A DNA stretch of 64,000 bases from Acidimicrobiaceae bacterium (lineage in GTDB: Bacteria; Actinomycetota; Acidimicrobiia; Acidimicrobiales; Ilumatobacteraceae). The stretch covers positions 1 to 64,000 of the forward strand of contig JACJWF010000004.1 in assembly GCA_020637295.1 (NCBI GenBank). Reading direction: 5' to 3'. The translations under genes were made by a program, and so were the position numbers. Numbering within the stretch: position 1 is the stretch's first letter; the number at the start of each line of letters is the position of its first letter. Positions 40,182 to 48,671 of the stretch are shown here, one piece after another. The notes below the pieces were generated by a model. It had not been told where the DNA came from. It saw nothing but the letters and a program-made list of their open reading frames with translations, and did no database searches.

Positions 40182-41025
40182 CGTCGGCGGGGAAGGCCAC
40201 GCAGCCCACCGATCCGGGCCCCATGTGGGCACCCACGGCCGGCCCGATTCGGTAGCGGACCACGTCGTGAACGATGGCGGCCTCCCCCAGTGCCGCCGCC
40301 AGCGCATCGGCCAGGGGCACGCTTGCCGCATCGGAGTGGCCGACTGCGACCTTCACCGGCTGGGTATTGCGCAGGACGCAGTGGGCCATCGCGTTCACCG
40401 CGTCCACCGCGGTCGGCACGACGGAGACGACCTCCACGGCGGACCCACGCAGTGCCAGCAACGGCACCTGCCCATCGGTGGCGACGGGGACGTTGTCGGT
40501 GGTGACCCGCCCGAGGCCGCCGGGTGCGCCGGCGAGGAACACATGGTGGGTGGCAGCGATCACGCGCTCGGCAATCGCCATCACCTCGTCGAGCGGGGCG
40601 CCCTGCGCGGCCGCTTCCGCAGCGGCCCAGACGGCGGCGCCGATGCCGAACCCGACGGCGCCCGTGTCCACGACCTTCACCGGCACGTCGACGGTGCGTG
40701 CCGCCATGCGCGCCGCGTTGACGGTGGCCGACACGGCCGACGACACATGGATGCCGAGAATCGCAGTGCAGCCCCGCTCCAGCAGCGTTTCGTACGCCGC
40801 AGCGAACTGGCCGGCGCTCGGCGGGCTGGTGACCACCTCCGGACGGTGGCCGTGGCCGAACAGGCCGTAGAACCGGTCGGGGCACAGGTCGAAGCCGTCG
40901 AGATGGTCCACACCGTCCACCGTGATGGTGGCGGGGACGACCTCGACCCCATACCGCTCGGCGAGCGCCGGCGGCAGATGGGAGGCAGAGTCGGTGCAGA
41001 GACCGATGCGCGGTGGAGTGCTCAT
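40138..41025 (-). CDS. DegV-family fatty-acid-binding protein
   Basis: The protein has 295 residues. GLCTDSASHLPPALAERYGVEVVP opens it, followed by VTSPPSAGQFAAAYETLLERG, AILGIHVSSAVSATVNAARMAA and VDTGAVGFGIGAAVWAA. DegV (FakB-like) proteins bind one fatty acid and, in Firmicutes, present it to the FakA kinase. No FakA-like gene is near. The C-terminal ~15 residues (ADVTPSSPAPGAPAAS) overlap the convergent DUF2017 gene. Confidence 0.9.
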   Translation of the reverse strand: MSTPPRIGLCTDSASHLPPALAERYGVEVVPATITVDGVDHLDGFDLCPDRFYGLFGHGHRPEVVTSPPSAGQFAAAYETLLERGCTAILGIHVSSAVSATVNAARMAARTVDVPVKVVDTGAVGFGIGAAVWAAAEAAAQGAPLDEVMAIAERVIAATHHVFLAGAPGGLGRVTTDNVPVATDGQVPLLALRGSAVEVVSVVPTAVDAVNAMAHCVLRNTQPVKVAVGHSDAASVPLADALAAALGEAAIVHDVVRYRIGPAVGAHMGPGSVGCVAFPADVTPSSPAPGAPAAS

Positions 41026-41166
41026 GGGTGACGGGAGATGCCCACCTGGCGGTGGTGGGCATGGCGGCACCATAACGACGCAAGGTGAAAGCAATGTTGC
41101 AATCGGTGGGCAATCGTCGTCATGAGAATGACGAGCGATACCTCGGGGGTGAGTGGTGGCGGCGCC

Positions 41167-41592
41167 CTACTGCCGCAGTTCGGCAAGCCAGCCAGGCATG
41201 CGCACCGGGCGACCCTCGGGGTTCACGCAGCCGTGCACCGTGACGGCGGTGGCCCGGGGCTGGCCGTCCACCGTCAGGAGGTAGGCCATCTGGAACGTGG
41301 CCCGGGTCGCCAGCCCGAGACGCAGGTGCACCTGGACTTCGTCGTCGAACCGCAGCGGCTGGCGGTACTGCACGTAGGCCTCGAGCACGGCGTAATCCAC
41401 CCCGTCCTTGCGCAGTTCGGCGTAGGGGTGGCCGAGCGCCCGCAGGTATTCCACCCGGGCTTCCTCCAGGTACGGGAGGTAGCGGCTGTGGTGCACGATG
41501 CCCATCGCGTCGGTCTCGGCGAACCGCACCCGCAACCGATGGGTGTAGGCGTAGTCGCCGGGGTCGGTGGTGGGCTGGAGGTCGAGGCGCAT
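41167..41592 (-). CDS. acyl-CoA thioesterase, YbgC/FadM hot-dog family
   Basis: The protein has 141 residues from ATG 41592 (a GTG at 41601 is also in frame). RVRFAETDAMGIVHHSRYLPYLEEARVEY contains the catalytic Asp of 4HBT thioesterases, and LRFDDEVQVHLRLGL and VDGQPRATAVTVHGCV follow. It hydrolyses short or aromatic acyl-CoA; some members act with Tol-Pal. A leaderless -10 box supports the start. Confidence 0.9.
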   Translation of the reverse strand: MRLDLQPTTDPGDYAYTHRLRVRFAETDAMGIVHHSRYLPYLEEARVEYLRALGHPYAELRKDGVDYAVLEAYVQYRQPLRFDDEVQVHLRLGLATRATFQMAYLLTVDGQPRATAVTVHGCVNPEGRPVRMPGWLAELRQ

Positions 41593-41599
41593 CGCCGCC

Positions 41600-41605
41600 A
41601 CGGTA
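41600..41605 (-). promoter_or_regulatory. -10 box TACCGT (minus strand), leaderless start
   Basis: Read on the minus strand, TACCGT ends 7 nt before ATG 41592, which decides against GTG 41601. Confidence 0.55.
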
Positions 41606-41690
41606 CCGGGCCGAAATCGCGGGAAACGGCGGGTGGAACCCGGCGGGGCTGCTGCTAGTGTGCTGACGCTCTCAACCGGAGGAGTCCCTA

Positions 41691-41763
41691 GCCCCCATCG
41701 TCTAGTGGCCTAGGACACCACCCTTTCAAGGTGGCGGCACGGGTTCGAATCCCGTTGGGGGTG
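41691..41763 (+). tRNA. gltT: tRNA-Glu (anticodon TTC)
   Basis: GCCCCCA pairs with TGGGGGT (41756-41762, a G-U pair at the end), discriminator G. The anticodon stem CCACC/GGTGG encloses CTTTCAA, anticodon TTC. CCA is not encoded. First of a three-tRNA cluster. Confidence 0.96.
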
Positions 41764-41775
41764 CAGACCAGCAAT

Positions 41776-41849
41776 GGTCCCGTGGTGAAGTTGGAGTTCA
41801 CGCCGGCCTGTCAAGCCGGAGGTCGCGGGTTCGAGTCCCGTCGGGACCG
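41776..41849 (+). tRNA. aspT: tRNA-Asp (anticodon GTC)
   Basis: GGTCCCG pairs with CGGGACC (41842-41848). The anticodon stem CCGGC/GCCGG encloses CTGTCAA, anticodon GTC. CCA is not encoded. Confidence 0.96.
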
Positions 41850-41894
41850 CTCGGGGAAACCCGAACGGTGCAGCGCCTTTGGCGTCGCCAACCC

Positions 41895-41970
41895 GGTCGA
41901 GTAGCTCAGTCGGCAGAGCATACGCCTGAAAAGCGTAGGGTCACCGGATCGACGCCGGTCTCGACCACCA
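41895..41970 (+). tRNA. pheT: tRNA-Phe (anticodon GAA)
   Basis: GGTCGAG pairs with CTCGACC (41960-41966), discriminator A and encoded CCA. The anticodon loop CTGAAAA gives GAA. Last gene of the tRNA cluster. Confidence 0.96.
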
Positions 41971-41972
41971 TC

Positions 41973-42002
41973 CAGCGGCCTTCGGGCCGCTGTTCGGTTT
42001 TT
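41973..42002 (+). terminator. intrinsic terminator of the tRNA cluster
   Basis: CAGCGGCC-TTCG-GGCCGCTG (41973-41992) is an 8-bp stem with a UUCG tetraloop, followed by TTCGGTTTTT. The classical form, and the only one in the window with a T tract. Confidence 0.9.
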
Positions 42003-42034
42003 CGGGTTCAGGGTGGTGTCCGGCGATCGCCCGC

Positions 42035-42114
42035 TTCTGTGGTCCGGAATCGCGCGGTTCCCGCAACGATCCAGCCCCGGAACCGGCGATGGCGAGAATC
42101 AGCCCCAGAAACCT
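42035..42114 (+). repeat. 80-bp intergenic repeat, copy 2
   Basis: Same length as copy 1 (21953-22032, opposite strand), 59 of 80 identical. It lies between the tRNA terminator and the stop codon of the LLM gene. No coding function can be assigned. Confidence 0.75.
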
Positions 42115-42129
42115 CCGTTGGGCGCGGGG

Positions 42130-42993
42130 TCAGTCGGCGAGGCGGGCGCGGAGGGCTTCGCCGGTGGCGAGCACCTGGTCCGGCGGCATCAGGCCGAGCA
42201 TCAGGCGGGTGACGCCGACCTCCCGCAGGGCCTCGGCGCGGGCGACGATGTCGTCCACGCTGCGGCCGCCGGCACCGGCGGAGATCTCGATGGCGTCGGG
42301 GTCGCGGCCGGCCTCCTCGGCGGCGCGGCGCATGATGTCCAGCCGGCCGCGCAGGTGGTCGATGGCCCCGTTGCCGGGGAAATAGCCGTCGCCCAGGCGG
42401 CCGGCGCGGCGGGCCGCTGCCGGGCTGTCGCCACCCACCACGATCGGCACGGTGCCGTTCGCGGGCCGGGGCAGGGAGATGCAGTCGGTGAAGGTGGTGT
42501 ACGGCGAGGAGTGGCTGACCTTCTGGCCGGTCCACGCCTTGCGCAGCACGTCGACGGTGTCGTCGCAGCGGGCGCCGCGGTCGTGGAACGGCACGCCCAG
42601 CGCGTCGAACTCCTCCTCCAGCCAGCCCACGCCGATGCCGCAGATCATCCGTCCGCCCGACAGGGCATCCAGCGAAGCGAGCTCCTTCGCCACGATCAAC
42701 GGGTTGCGCTGGGGGAGGATGAGGATGCCGGTGCCGAGCTTCAGGGTGGTGGTGCGAGCCGCCACGTAGGAGAGCCAGATCAGGGGGTCGGGCAGGTCGA
42801 ACTCCTCCGCCCCGCCGGCCATCTTGCCGGACGGGTCGTACGGGTACCTGGACTCGTACCCGGACGGCACGACGACGTGCTCCACCGTCCAGATCGACTC
42901 GAACCCGCCGGCCTCGGCGGCCTCGGCGATGGCGACCGCGCCCGCAGCGGACGCGCCCCACACGGTATTGGCGAACATCAGGCCCAGCTTCAC
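42130..42993 (-). CDS. LLM-class F420-dependent oxidoreductase, last gene of the sugar operon
   Basis: The protein has 287 residues from GTG 42993, with GAGGAGG upstream. MKLGLMFANTVWG, GFESIWTVEHVVVP, LGTGILILPQRNPLIVAKELASLDALSGGR and GIGVGWLEEEFDALG are the blocks of the TIGR03619-like F420-binding LLM enzymes. It would transfer hydride from F420H2 to an unknown substrate. It is 10 nt after the P450 gene, at the distal end of a seven-gene operon. F420 dependence is a family inference. Confidence 0.85.
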   Translation of the reverse strand: MKLGLMFANTVWGASAAGAVAIAEAAEAGGFESIWTVEHVVVPSGYESRYPYDPSGKMAGGAEEFDLPDPLIWLSYVAARTTTLKLGTGILILPQRNPLIVAKELASLDALSGGRMICGIGVGWLEEEFDALGVPFHDRGARCDDTVDVLRKAWTGQKVSHSSPYTTFTDCISLPRPANGTVPIVVGGDSPAAARRAGRLGDGYFPGNGAIDHLRGRLDIMRRAAEEAGRDPDAIEISAGAGGRSVDDIVARAEALREVGVTRLMLGLMPPDQVLATGEALRARLAD

Positions 42994-43003
42994 GACGGCC
43001 TCC

Positions 43004-44236
43004 TCAGACGATCTCGTAGTTGACGGGCAGGCGCTTCAGTCCGCCCACGAACAGGGTCTGCATCTCGGCCGGCTCGCCGGCCAGTTCGATGCGGCGCAAT
43101 CGCGGCACCAGCTCGGTGAGCAGCGCCTTGATCTCCATCCGGGCGAGCATCGCCCCGAGGCAGTAGTGCACCCCGAACCCGAACGCGAGGTGCTTGTTGG
43201 GGCTGCGGCCGACGTCGAAGGAGAACGGGTCGTCGAACACGTCCTCGTCGCGGTTGGCCGACGGGTACGACAGCAGCACGGCGTCACCGGGGCGGAACGT
43301 GTGCCCGCGCAGGGTGTACTCGCTGGTGCAGTTGCGCATGAAGTGCTTCACCGGGGTGACCCAGCGGATGATCTCGTCCACCGCGGAGGAGATCAGCGAC
43401 GGGTCGTCGCGCAGGCGCTGCAGCTGGGCAGGATTCTCGATCAGCGCCTGCATGCCGCCCGCCATCGCCGAGGCCGTGGTGTCGTGGCCGGCCGTGGCAA
43501 CGATGACGTAGTACGAGATCTGCTCCATGATCCCGATCGGCACCCCGTCCACCTCGGCGTTCGCGATCACGGAGGCCAGGTCGTCGGTGGGTACGGCCTT
43601 GCGGGCCTCGGTGAGCGCGGCGAAGTAGACGAAGAAGTCCTGGATGACCGCCATCAGGTCCTCCATCGACTGGCCGCGGGTCAGCTCGGGGTCCGAGGCG
43701 CCGAACAGCTCCTGGGTCAGCGACAGCATCCGCGGGTAGTCGCTCTCCGGCAGGCCGAGGATGGACAGGATGACCTGCAGCGGGTACTGCATGGCGATGT
43801 CGCGGGCGAAGTCGCACCGTCCGCCGAGGTCCACCATCCGCTGGGCCGACATCGCGGCAAGGTCGGCGAGGCGACCCTCCAACAGGGCGAGGTTCTTCGG
43901 CAGGAACCAGTCCGACGCCAGACCTCGGTAGGTGCGGTGGTCGGGGTCGTCCATGTGGATCAGCGTGCGCAGCAGGTCGCCCTGCTCTTCGCGGCGCTGG
44001 TCGGCCTCGAGCGTGGAGATGACGGGGCGGGGCGCGTTCTCCCACTCCTTGTTGTGCAGTTCCACCTCCAGCACGTCGGCGTGCTTGGTGAGGACGTGGA
44101 ACGGCGGGAAGTCGGGATGCTCGACCAGATGGATCGGGGCCTCCCGCCGCAGCACGGCGCAGGCCGCGTGGAATCGGGCCGGGTCGGCATAGGCCTCTGG
44201 CGTGACGAAGACGAGCCCGGCTTCGGTGGGTGTCAT
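43004..44236 (-). CDS. cytochrome P450 in the sugar operon
   Basis: The protein has 410 residues. The I-helix ATAGHDTTA, the K-helix region DEIIRW, the heme-binding FGFGVHYCLGAMLAR with Cys, and HMDDPDHRTYRGLASDWFL mark a class I bacterial P450. The ATG overlaps the stop of the upstream 2-epimerase gene (ATGA), and a GGGGGA site is upstream. It needs a ferredoxin and a reductase, none of which is here. Bacterial P450s of this type hydroxylate steroids, terpenes or fatty acids. Its translational coupling to a nucleotide-sugar gene is unusual. Confidence 0.92.
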   Translation of the reverse strand: MTPTEAGLVFVTPEAYADPARFHAACAVLRREAPIHLVEHPDFPPFHVLTKHADVLEVELHNKEWENAPRPVISTLEADQRREEQGDLLRTLIHMDDPDHRTYRGLASDWFLPKNLALLEGRLADLAAMSAQRMVDLGGRCDFARDIAMQYPLQVILSILGLPESDYPRMLSLTQELFGASDPELTRGQSMEDLMAVIQDFFVYFAALTEARKAVPTDDLASVIANAEVDGVPIGIMEQISYYVIVATAGHDTTASAMAGGMQALIENPAQLQRLRDDPSLISSAVDEIIRWVTPVKHFMRNCTSEYTLRGHTFRPGDAVLLSYPSANRDEDVFDDPFSFDVGRSPNKHLAFGFGVHYCLGAMLARMEIKALLTELVPRLRRIELAGEPAEMQTLFVGGLKRLPVNYEIV

Positions 44237-45426
44237 TGCGGATCCCCCTGATCGACGACGTCGCGACGGTACTGCCCCCCGACGCGGGCGTGGCGAGCCG
44301 GACCGGGGCGCCTCGTTGCGGGTGCCGGCGCGCCGGGGAGGGTGGCGGCGGCGAGCAGCGCCGCCACCGTGGCACTGACGTCCGTCCGCAGGTACTCGGG
44401 CGGCGGTGTCCAGCGGCCGCGGCGGCCGGTGATGGTGGTGATCCCGGCCAGCACGGCGGCAGCTTCCACGCCGGTCACGAGGTTGCTGCCGCAGTCGACG
44501 GTCTCCGGGCGCTCTGTGGACTCGCGGATCGTCACCGTGGGCGTGCCGAGCAGGCAGCATTCCTCCTGCACGGTGCCGCTGTCGGTGACCGCGCACCACG
44601 CCGCGCGCTCCAGGTGGACGAAGTCGTGGAACCCCATCGGGGCCTCCAGCCGCACGTCTGCGGCGGAGAGGCGGCGGGTGAGCGCCGGCTGGGACGCCAG
44701 CCGGTCGGCCGTGCGCGGGTGCACGGGCCAGACCACCGGCAACCCGTGCCGCTCGGCGATGGCGGCGGCCGCCTCGGCGATCTGCGCCAGCCGCTCGGCG
44801 ACGTCCACGTTCTCCTGCCGGTGCGCCGTCATGATCACGAAGCCGGTGGGCGCAAGGCCCAAGCGGTCGAGCACCTCGCTGCGGTCGATCGCGGCCCGCT
44901 GGCGCTCCATGACCTCCAGGATCGGGTTGCCGGTGACCCGGATGCGCGCCGCTTCGATGCCTTCGCGGCGCAGGTTGTCGCGGCTGCTGTTCGTGTAGGG
45001 CAGCAGGACGTCGCTGCTGTGGTCGATGACCCGGCGGTTGATCTCCTCCGGCACGCGCTCGTCGTGGCAGCGGTTGCCGGCCTCCATGTGGAACACGGGA
45101 ATGCCCCGCCGCTTGGCGAGAAAGCCGGCCAGGCCGCTGTCCGTGTCGCCCAGGATCAGCACCCGGTCCGGGCGTTCGGTGGCCAGCACGTCGTCGCACA
45201 GGGCGAGCACGTTGGCCATCCGGCGCCCGGCGGTGGGCGCCGCGATGTCCAGTTGCACATCCGGCCGGCGCACGCCGAGATCGTCGAAGAAGAGGTCGTG
45301 CAAGCGCGGGTCCAGGTTCTGACCCGTGTGCACGAGCACATGGTCGACCGTGGCGTCCAGCCGCTCGACCACGGCGCTGAGGCGGATGATCTCCGGCCGG
45401 GTGCCCATGACGGTGAGGACCTTCAC
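44233..45426 (-). CDS. wecB: UDP-N-acetylglucosamine 2-epimerase (non-hydrolysing), FnlC/WbjD-like
   Basis: The protein has 397 residues from GTG 45426. VLTVMGTRPEIIRLSAVVERL, GDTDSGLAGFLAKRRGIPVFHMEAGNR, INRRVIDHSSDVLLPYT, TAHRQENVD and VTDSGTVQEECCLLGTPTVTIRESTERPET are the signature blocks. The last ~40 residues are an Ala/Pro/Arg-rich tail with no known function. In a set with a CapE-like dehydratase and RmlD-like reductase, this enzyme would be the 2-epimerase that finishes UDP-L-FucNAc or UDP-L-QuiNAc. It overlaps the GT4 gene (GTGA) and the P450 (ATGA). Confidence 0.9.
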   Translation of the reverse strand: MKVLTVMGTRPEIIRLSAVVERLDATVDHVLVHTGQNLDPRLHDLFFDDLGVRRPDVQLDIAAPTAGRRMANVLALCDDVLATERPDRVLILGDTDSGLAGFLAKRRGIPVFHMEAGNRCHDERVPEEINRRVIDHSSDVLLPYTNSSRDNLRREGIEAARIRVTGNPILEVMERQRAAIDRSEVLDRLGLAPTGFVIMTAHRQENVDVAERLAQIAEAAAAIAERHGLPVVWPVHPRTADRLASQPALTRRLSAADVRLEAPMGFHDFVHLERAAWCAVTDSGTVQEECCLLGTPTVTIRESTERPETVDCGSNLVTGVEAAAVLAGITTITGRRGRWTPPPEYLRTDVSATVAALLAAATLPGAPAPATRRPGPARHARVGGQYRRDVVDQGDPQ

Positions 45427-46667
45427 CGGGGCACCTCCGGCTCGGTCGCCTGCCGAGTGATGGCGTCGGCGTACAACCCCTCCATCTCCCCTGCGTAGTC
45501 GGCCACCGAGCGGATCGGGGCGTGGGTGGTGGCCAGCCGCCGGCGCTGGTCGGCATCGGTCGCCAGACGGCGGATGGCTGCGGCCAGCGCCACGCTGTCG
45601 CCGGGTGGGACCAGCAGGCCGGTCACGCCGTCCTCGATGTACTCCGGCAGCGCGCCAACCCGCGACGCGATCACGGCCACATCGGCCAGCGCGGCCTCCC
45701 GCACGGCGAACGAGAACGTCTCGGGCGCCAGCGACGGGAGGACGGCGATGTCCGTGCGGCCGAGGATCCCGGGCAACTCCTCGCGGGAGTACGGCGGCTC
45801 GATCACCACGTGCGGGCAGATGTCGGTGAGCTCGGCCCTCGTGCGGGGGACGATCTCGCCGTGCAGGCGGACCTCCACGTCCACTCGCTGGGTCCCACTG
45901 CGGAGCAGCGCGGCGGCCCGGGCGAGCGTGTGCACCCCCTTGTGGTCGGCGATCGAGCCCAGGTACGCCACCCGGGCCCGCGCCGAGGGCTGCCGCACCA
46001 CCGGCCCCGCCAGCGGCGGCACGCCCAACTCCACCCGGCGCACGGAGTGCTCCGGCCTGCCGAGGAGCTCGGTGATCCGCCGTTGCAGCGAGTGCGAGCA
46101 CGCGGTCACCACGGTGGCCGCGTCGAACAGCGCCTCCATCGTGGCCATGCGGGCGTCGTGCAGCAGCACCCGTGCCCGCTGCGGCATGGCCGGGCCCTCC
46201 ACGCACGCCACGCAGTCGTTGCTGCGGTCGGGGCCCGGGCAGGCCGTACCGTCGTCGCGCAGCAGGAACACCCGCTGGCAGGCCAGCCAGTAGTCGTACA
46301 GGCACAGCACCACGGGGATGCCGCGAGCGCGCACGGCGTGGATCATCCCGGCCGACAGCCCGATCGTGTGCTCGATCTGCACGACGTCCGGCTGCACCTC
46401 GTCCACATACGCGGCGAACTGGGCGTCGATCACCGGATGGCGGTGTTCGGAGAAGCGATGCATCGGGTCGATGTCGGGCATGTTCACCCGGCGGACGCCC
46501 GTGGTCCCGTCCGGCTCGTCCCAGAGCTCGCGCGGGGCGCGGGTGGCGTCGGCAGTGCGGGCGTACACCCAGACACTGTGACGTTGCCGCAGCTCGTGGA
46601 CGAGATGGCGGGTCCACACCCCGGGCTCCCGAGGTGGGTACCCATGCGCAGCGATCAGGATCCTCAC
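45423..46667 (-). CDS. family 4 glycosyltransferase
   Basis: The protein has 414 residues from GTG 46667. RILIAAHGYPPREPGVWTRHL opens the GT-B fold, and the C-terminal half has VAYLGSIADHKGVHTLARAAAL, VIEPPYSREELPGILGRTDIAVLPSLAPETFSFAVREAALA and SRVGALPEYIEDGVTGLLVPPGD (the EX7E-like sugar site). The middle contains several Cys (CPGPDRSNDCVACVEG), a cluster seen in GT4 proteins with a metal-binding insertion. It adds a sugar, probably the deoxyaminosugar made by the neighbours, to a glycan. It overlaps both flanking genes. Confidence 0.9.
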   Translation of the reverse strand: MRILIAAHGYPPREPGVWTRHLVHELRQRHSVWVYARTADATRAPRELWDEPDGTTGVRRVNMPDIDPMHRFSEHRHPVIDAQFAAYVDEVQPDVVQIEHTIGLSAGMIHAVRARGIPVVLCLYDYWLACQRVFLLRDDGTACPGPDRSNDCVACVEGPAMPQRARVLLHDARMATMEALFDAATVVTACSHSLQRRITELLGRPEHSVRRVELGVPPLAGPVVRQPSARARVAYLGSIADHKGVHTLARAAALLRSGTQRVDVEVRLHGEIVPRTRAELTDICPHVVIEPPYSREELPGILGRTDIAVLPSLAPETFSFAVREAALADVAVIASRVGALPEYIEDGVTGLLVPPGDSVALAAAIRRLATDADQRRRLATTHAPIRSVADYAGEMEGLYADAITRQATEPEVPR

Positions 46668-47734
46668 GACATCGCCGCGGCGTCGATCAGGCCATGCGCC
46701 CGCAACAGGGCGGCGACGTCGGCGGGGGCCAGCGGTGCGGTGCCCGACGACAGCTCCGACGACAGCCCGGGCGCGCCGTGTGCGTCCGGCGCCACGTCGC
46801 CCCTCTCGTCGGCCAACTCCGGCAGCATCGGCCGGATCACCAGGTACTGCCCGCGGCGCACGGTGCGGGAGCGCTCTTCGTCCGCCACCAGGATCTCGTG
46901 GACCTTCTCGCCGGGGCGGATGCCGGAGATCACGGTGCGGATCGGCCGGTCGCCGATCAGCGCGGCGGCGACGTCGGTGACGAAGGCGGAGGGCACGATG
47001 GGCACGTACGTCTCACCCGGCCGGCCGGTGGCCGCCACGTCCACCACGGTCTGCACCGCCTGGTCGAGCGTCATCATGAACCGGGTCATCCCCGGGGCGG
47101 TGACGGTGACCGGCCCGCCGCGCCGGATCTGCTCGACGAACAGGGGGATCACCGAGCCACGCGACCCCATGACGTTGCCGTACCGGGCGATGACGAAGCG
47201 GGTGCCGGGCGCCTCGACGTTGGCCTGCACCAGCAGGCGCTCCTGCAGCGCCTTGGTCATCCCCAGCACGTTCACCGGCTTGCACGCCTTGTCGGTGGAG
47301 ATGCCCACCACGACCTCGACGGGGTAGTCGTGTCGGCGGATTGCCCGCACCATCTGCTCGGGGCCGAGGACGTTGGTGCGCACGGCCTCGGAGGGGAACC
47401 GCTCGCAGGTGGGCACCTGCTTCATCGCGGCGGCGTTGACCACCACGTCCGCCCGGCGGACCACCCGGCAGACGGCGTCGAAGTCGCCGATGTCGCCGAG
47501 GTGGAAGCGCACCAGATGACGGTGCTGGTGGACCAACTCGTCCTCCGGTGTGCCGCGGCGTTCCAGGTCCAGCCGCATCGTGTGCTGTTTGGCCTCGTCG
47601 CGAGAGAAGGCGATCACCTCCTGCGGGCGACCGGCCGCGCCGGTGAGCAGATGGCGGACGAACCGCGTGCCCAGCGACCCGGTGGCGCCGGTGACCAGCA
47701 CCCGCTTGCCCTCGAACATCTGCGTCGGTTCCAT
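46664..47734 (-). CDS. capE: UDP-GlcNAc 4,6-dehydratase/5-epimerase, CapE/FnlA-like
   Basis: The protein has 356 residues. GKRVLVTGATGSLGTRFVRHLL (NAD site), VVNAAAMKQVPTCE, VGISTDKACKPVNVLGMTKALQE and ARYGNVMGSRGSVIPLF are the CapD/CapE family signatures. In CapE/FnlA/WbjB proteins the catalytic M-K pair (here MTKA) replaces the usual YxxxK. The enzyme makes UDP-4-keto-6-deoxy-L-hexosamine from UDP-GlcNAc. It is followed by the GT4 gene with a GTGA overlap. Confidence 0.9.
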   Translation of the reverse strand: MEPTQMFEGKRVLVTGATGSLGTRFVRHLLTGAAGRPQEVIAFSRDEAKQHTMRLDLERRGTPEDELVHQHRHLVRFHLGDIGDFDAVCRVVRRADVVVNAAAMKQVPTCERFPSEAVRTNVLGPEQMVRAIRRHDYPVEVVVGISTDKACKPVNVLGMTKALQERLLVQANVEAPGTRFVIARYGNVMGSRGSVIPLFVEQIRRGGPVTVTAPGMTRFMMTLDQAVQTVVDVAATGRPGETYVPIVPSAFVTDVAAALIGDRPIRTVISGIRPGEKVHEILVADEERSRTVRRGQYLVIRPMLPELADERGDVAPDAHGAPGLSSELSSGTAPLAPADVAALLRAHGLIDAAAMS

Positions 47735-47738
47735 CCCG

Positions 47739-48671
47739 CTACCTTCCTCCGTCCTCGCCGCCCTCGATCATCGTGCCCCGCCAGGCGTCGTACCACGGCG
47801 ACGCCGCCGCCAGCCCGGCCAGCATCTCCGGCCATCCTGGCGCCACCCACCCGGAGGCCGCGGCGAACGACGTGCCGTCAAGGCTGCGGTCGATCGCCGG
47901 TTCCGGGACCGGCACCACCTCCGTGGCCAGCCCCAGCGCCCCGGCCAGGCCGCGGAGCAGGTCGAACTTGGCGATGCGATCGGCCGCGACGTGCCACGTT
48001 CCGTGCAGGTCCGGGCAGTGCTCCACCACATGACCGAGCAGTGACGCCGCCGCGCCGGTGGTGAGGCCGCTGAAGTGGGCGTTGGTGAAGCCCGGGACCG
48101 GAGCACCGCCGGCGACCTGGTGCAGGAACCACTCCACCAGGCCGTGTGCGCCCCGCAGCTCGCGGCCGATCAGCGACATCCGCAACGTCACCGCGGCCCC
48201 GTCCGTGCGGGTGGGCTCGCCCAACCGCTTGCTGCGGCCGTACAGGTCGTCGGCGTCGGCGAGGTCCGCCTCCGTGTACCTCCCCCGCGCCCCCGAGAAC
48301 ACGCAGTCGGTGGACACGTGCACGAACCTGGCCCCGTGCGCAGCGCTCACCTCGGCGGCCGCATGGGGGAACCAGGCGTTCACCAGGATCGTCCGCCGGG
48401 CGTCGGCGGCCTCGGCCCGCTGCTTGATCAGGCCGACGGCGTTGACCACTGCGTCGGGGCGCAGCCGCTGTACCAGCGCGTCCAGCGCCGGCACCACGGC
48501 TGCGGCGTCGGTGGCGTCGATGCCGCCGTGCAGGTGCGCGGGCTCGACGACCCCGGGCGGCAGCCCGACGCGGGCCCGGGTGGTGCCATGCACCTCGAAC
48601 CGCCCCTGCCACGCCCGGCAGAGCGCATGGCCGAGCATGCCGTTGGCGCCGAGCACCAGCACGGTGGTCAT
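47739..48671 (-). CDS. RmlD-like 4-keto reductase, FnlB/WbvR-like
   Basis: The protein has 310 residues from ATG 48671. VLVLGANGMLGHALCRAW is the NAD(P) site, VVNAVGLIKQR follows, and HVSTDCVFSG with YGRSKRLGE gives the catalytic Ser/Tyr/Lys set. SLIGRELRGAHGLVEWFLHQ and GFTNAHFSGLTT are typical of the FnlB/WbvR reductases rather than true RmlD. It would reduce the 4-keto product of the CapE-like enzyme, with the 2-epimerase at 44233 giving UDP-L-FucNAc or UDP-L-QuiNAc. It overlaps the GT2 gene by 4 bp. Confidence 0.88.
   Translation of the reverse strand: MTTVLVLGANGMLGHALCRAWQGRFEVHGTTRARVGLPPGVVEPAHLHGGIDATDAAAVVPALDALVQRLRPDAVVNAVGLIKQRAEAADARRTILVNAWFPHAAAEVSAAHGARFVHVSTDCVFSGARGRYTEADLADADDLYGRSKRLGEPTRTDGAAVTLRMSLIGRELRGAHGLVEWFLHQVAGGAPVPGFTNAHFSGLTTGAAASLLGHVVEHCPDLHGTWHVAADRIAKFDLLRGLAGALGLATEVVPVPEPAIDRSLDGTSFAAASGWVAPGWPEMLAGLAAASPWYDAWRGTMIEGGEDGGR

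Noticed and set aside
41691..42114. Integration (att) site at the tRNA cluster, with the 80-bp repeat as a remnant
   Set aside because: No integrase gene and no duplicated tRNA 3' end; the repeat's other copy is not near a tRNA.
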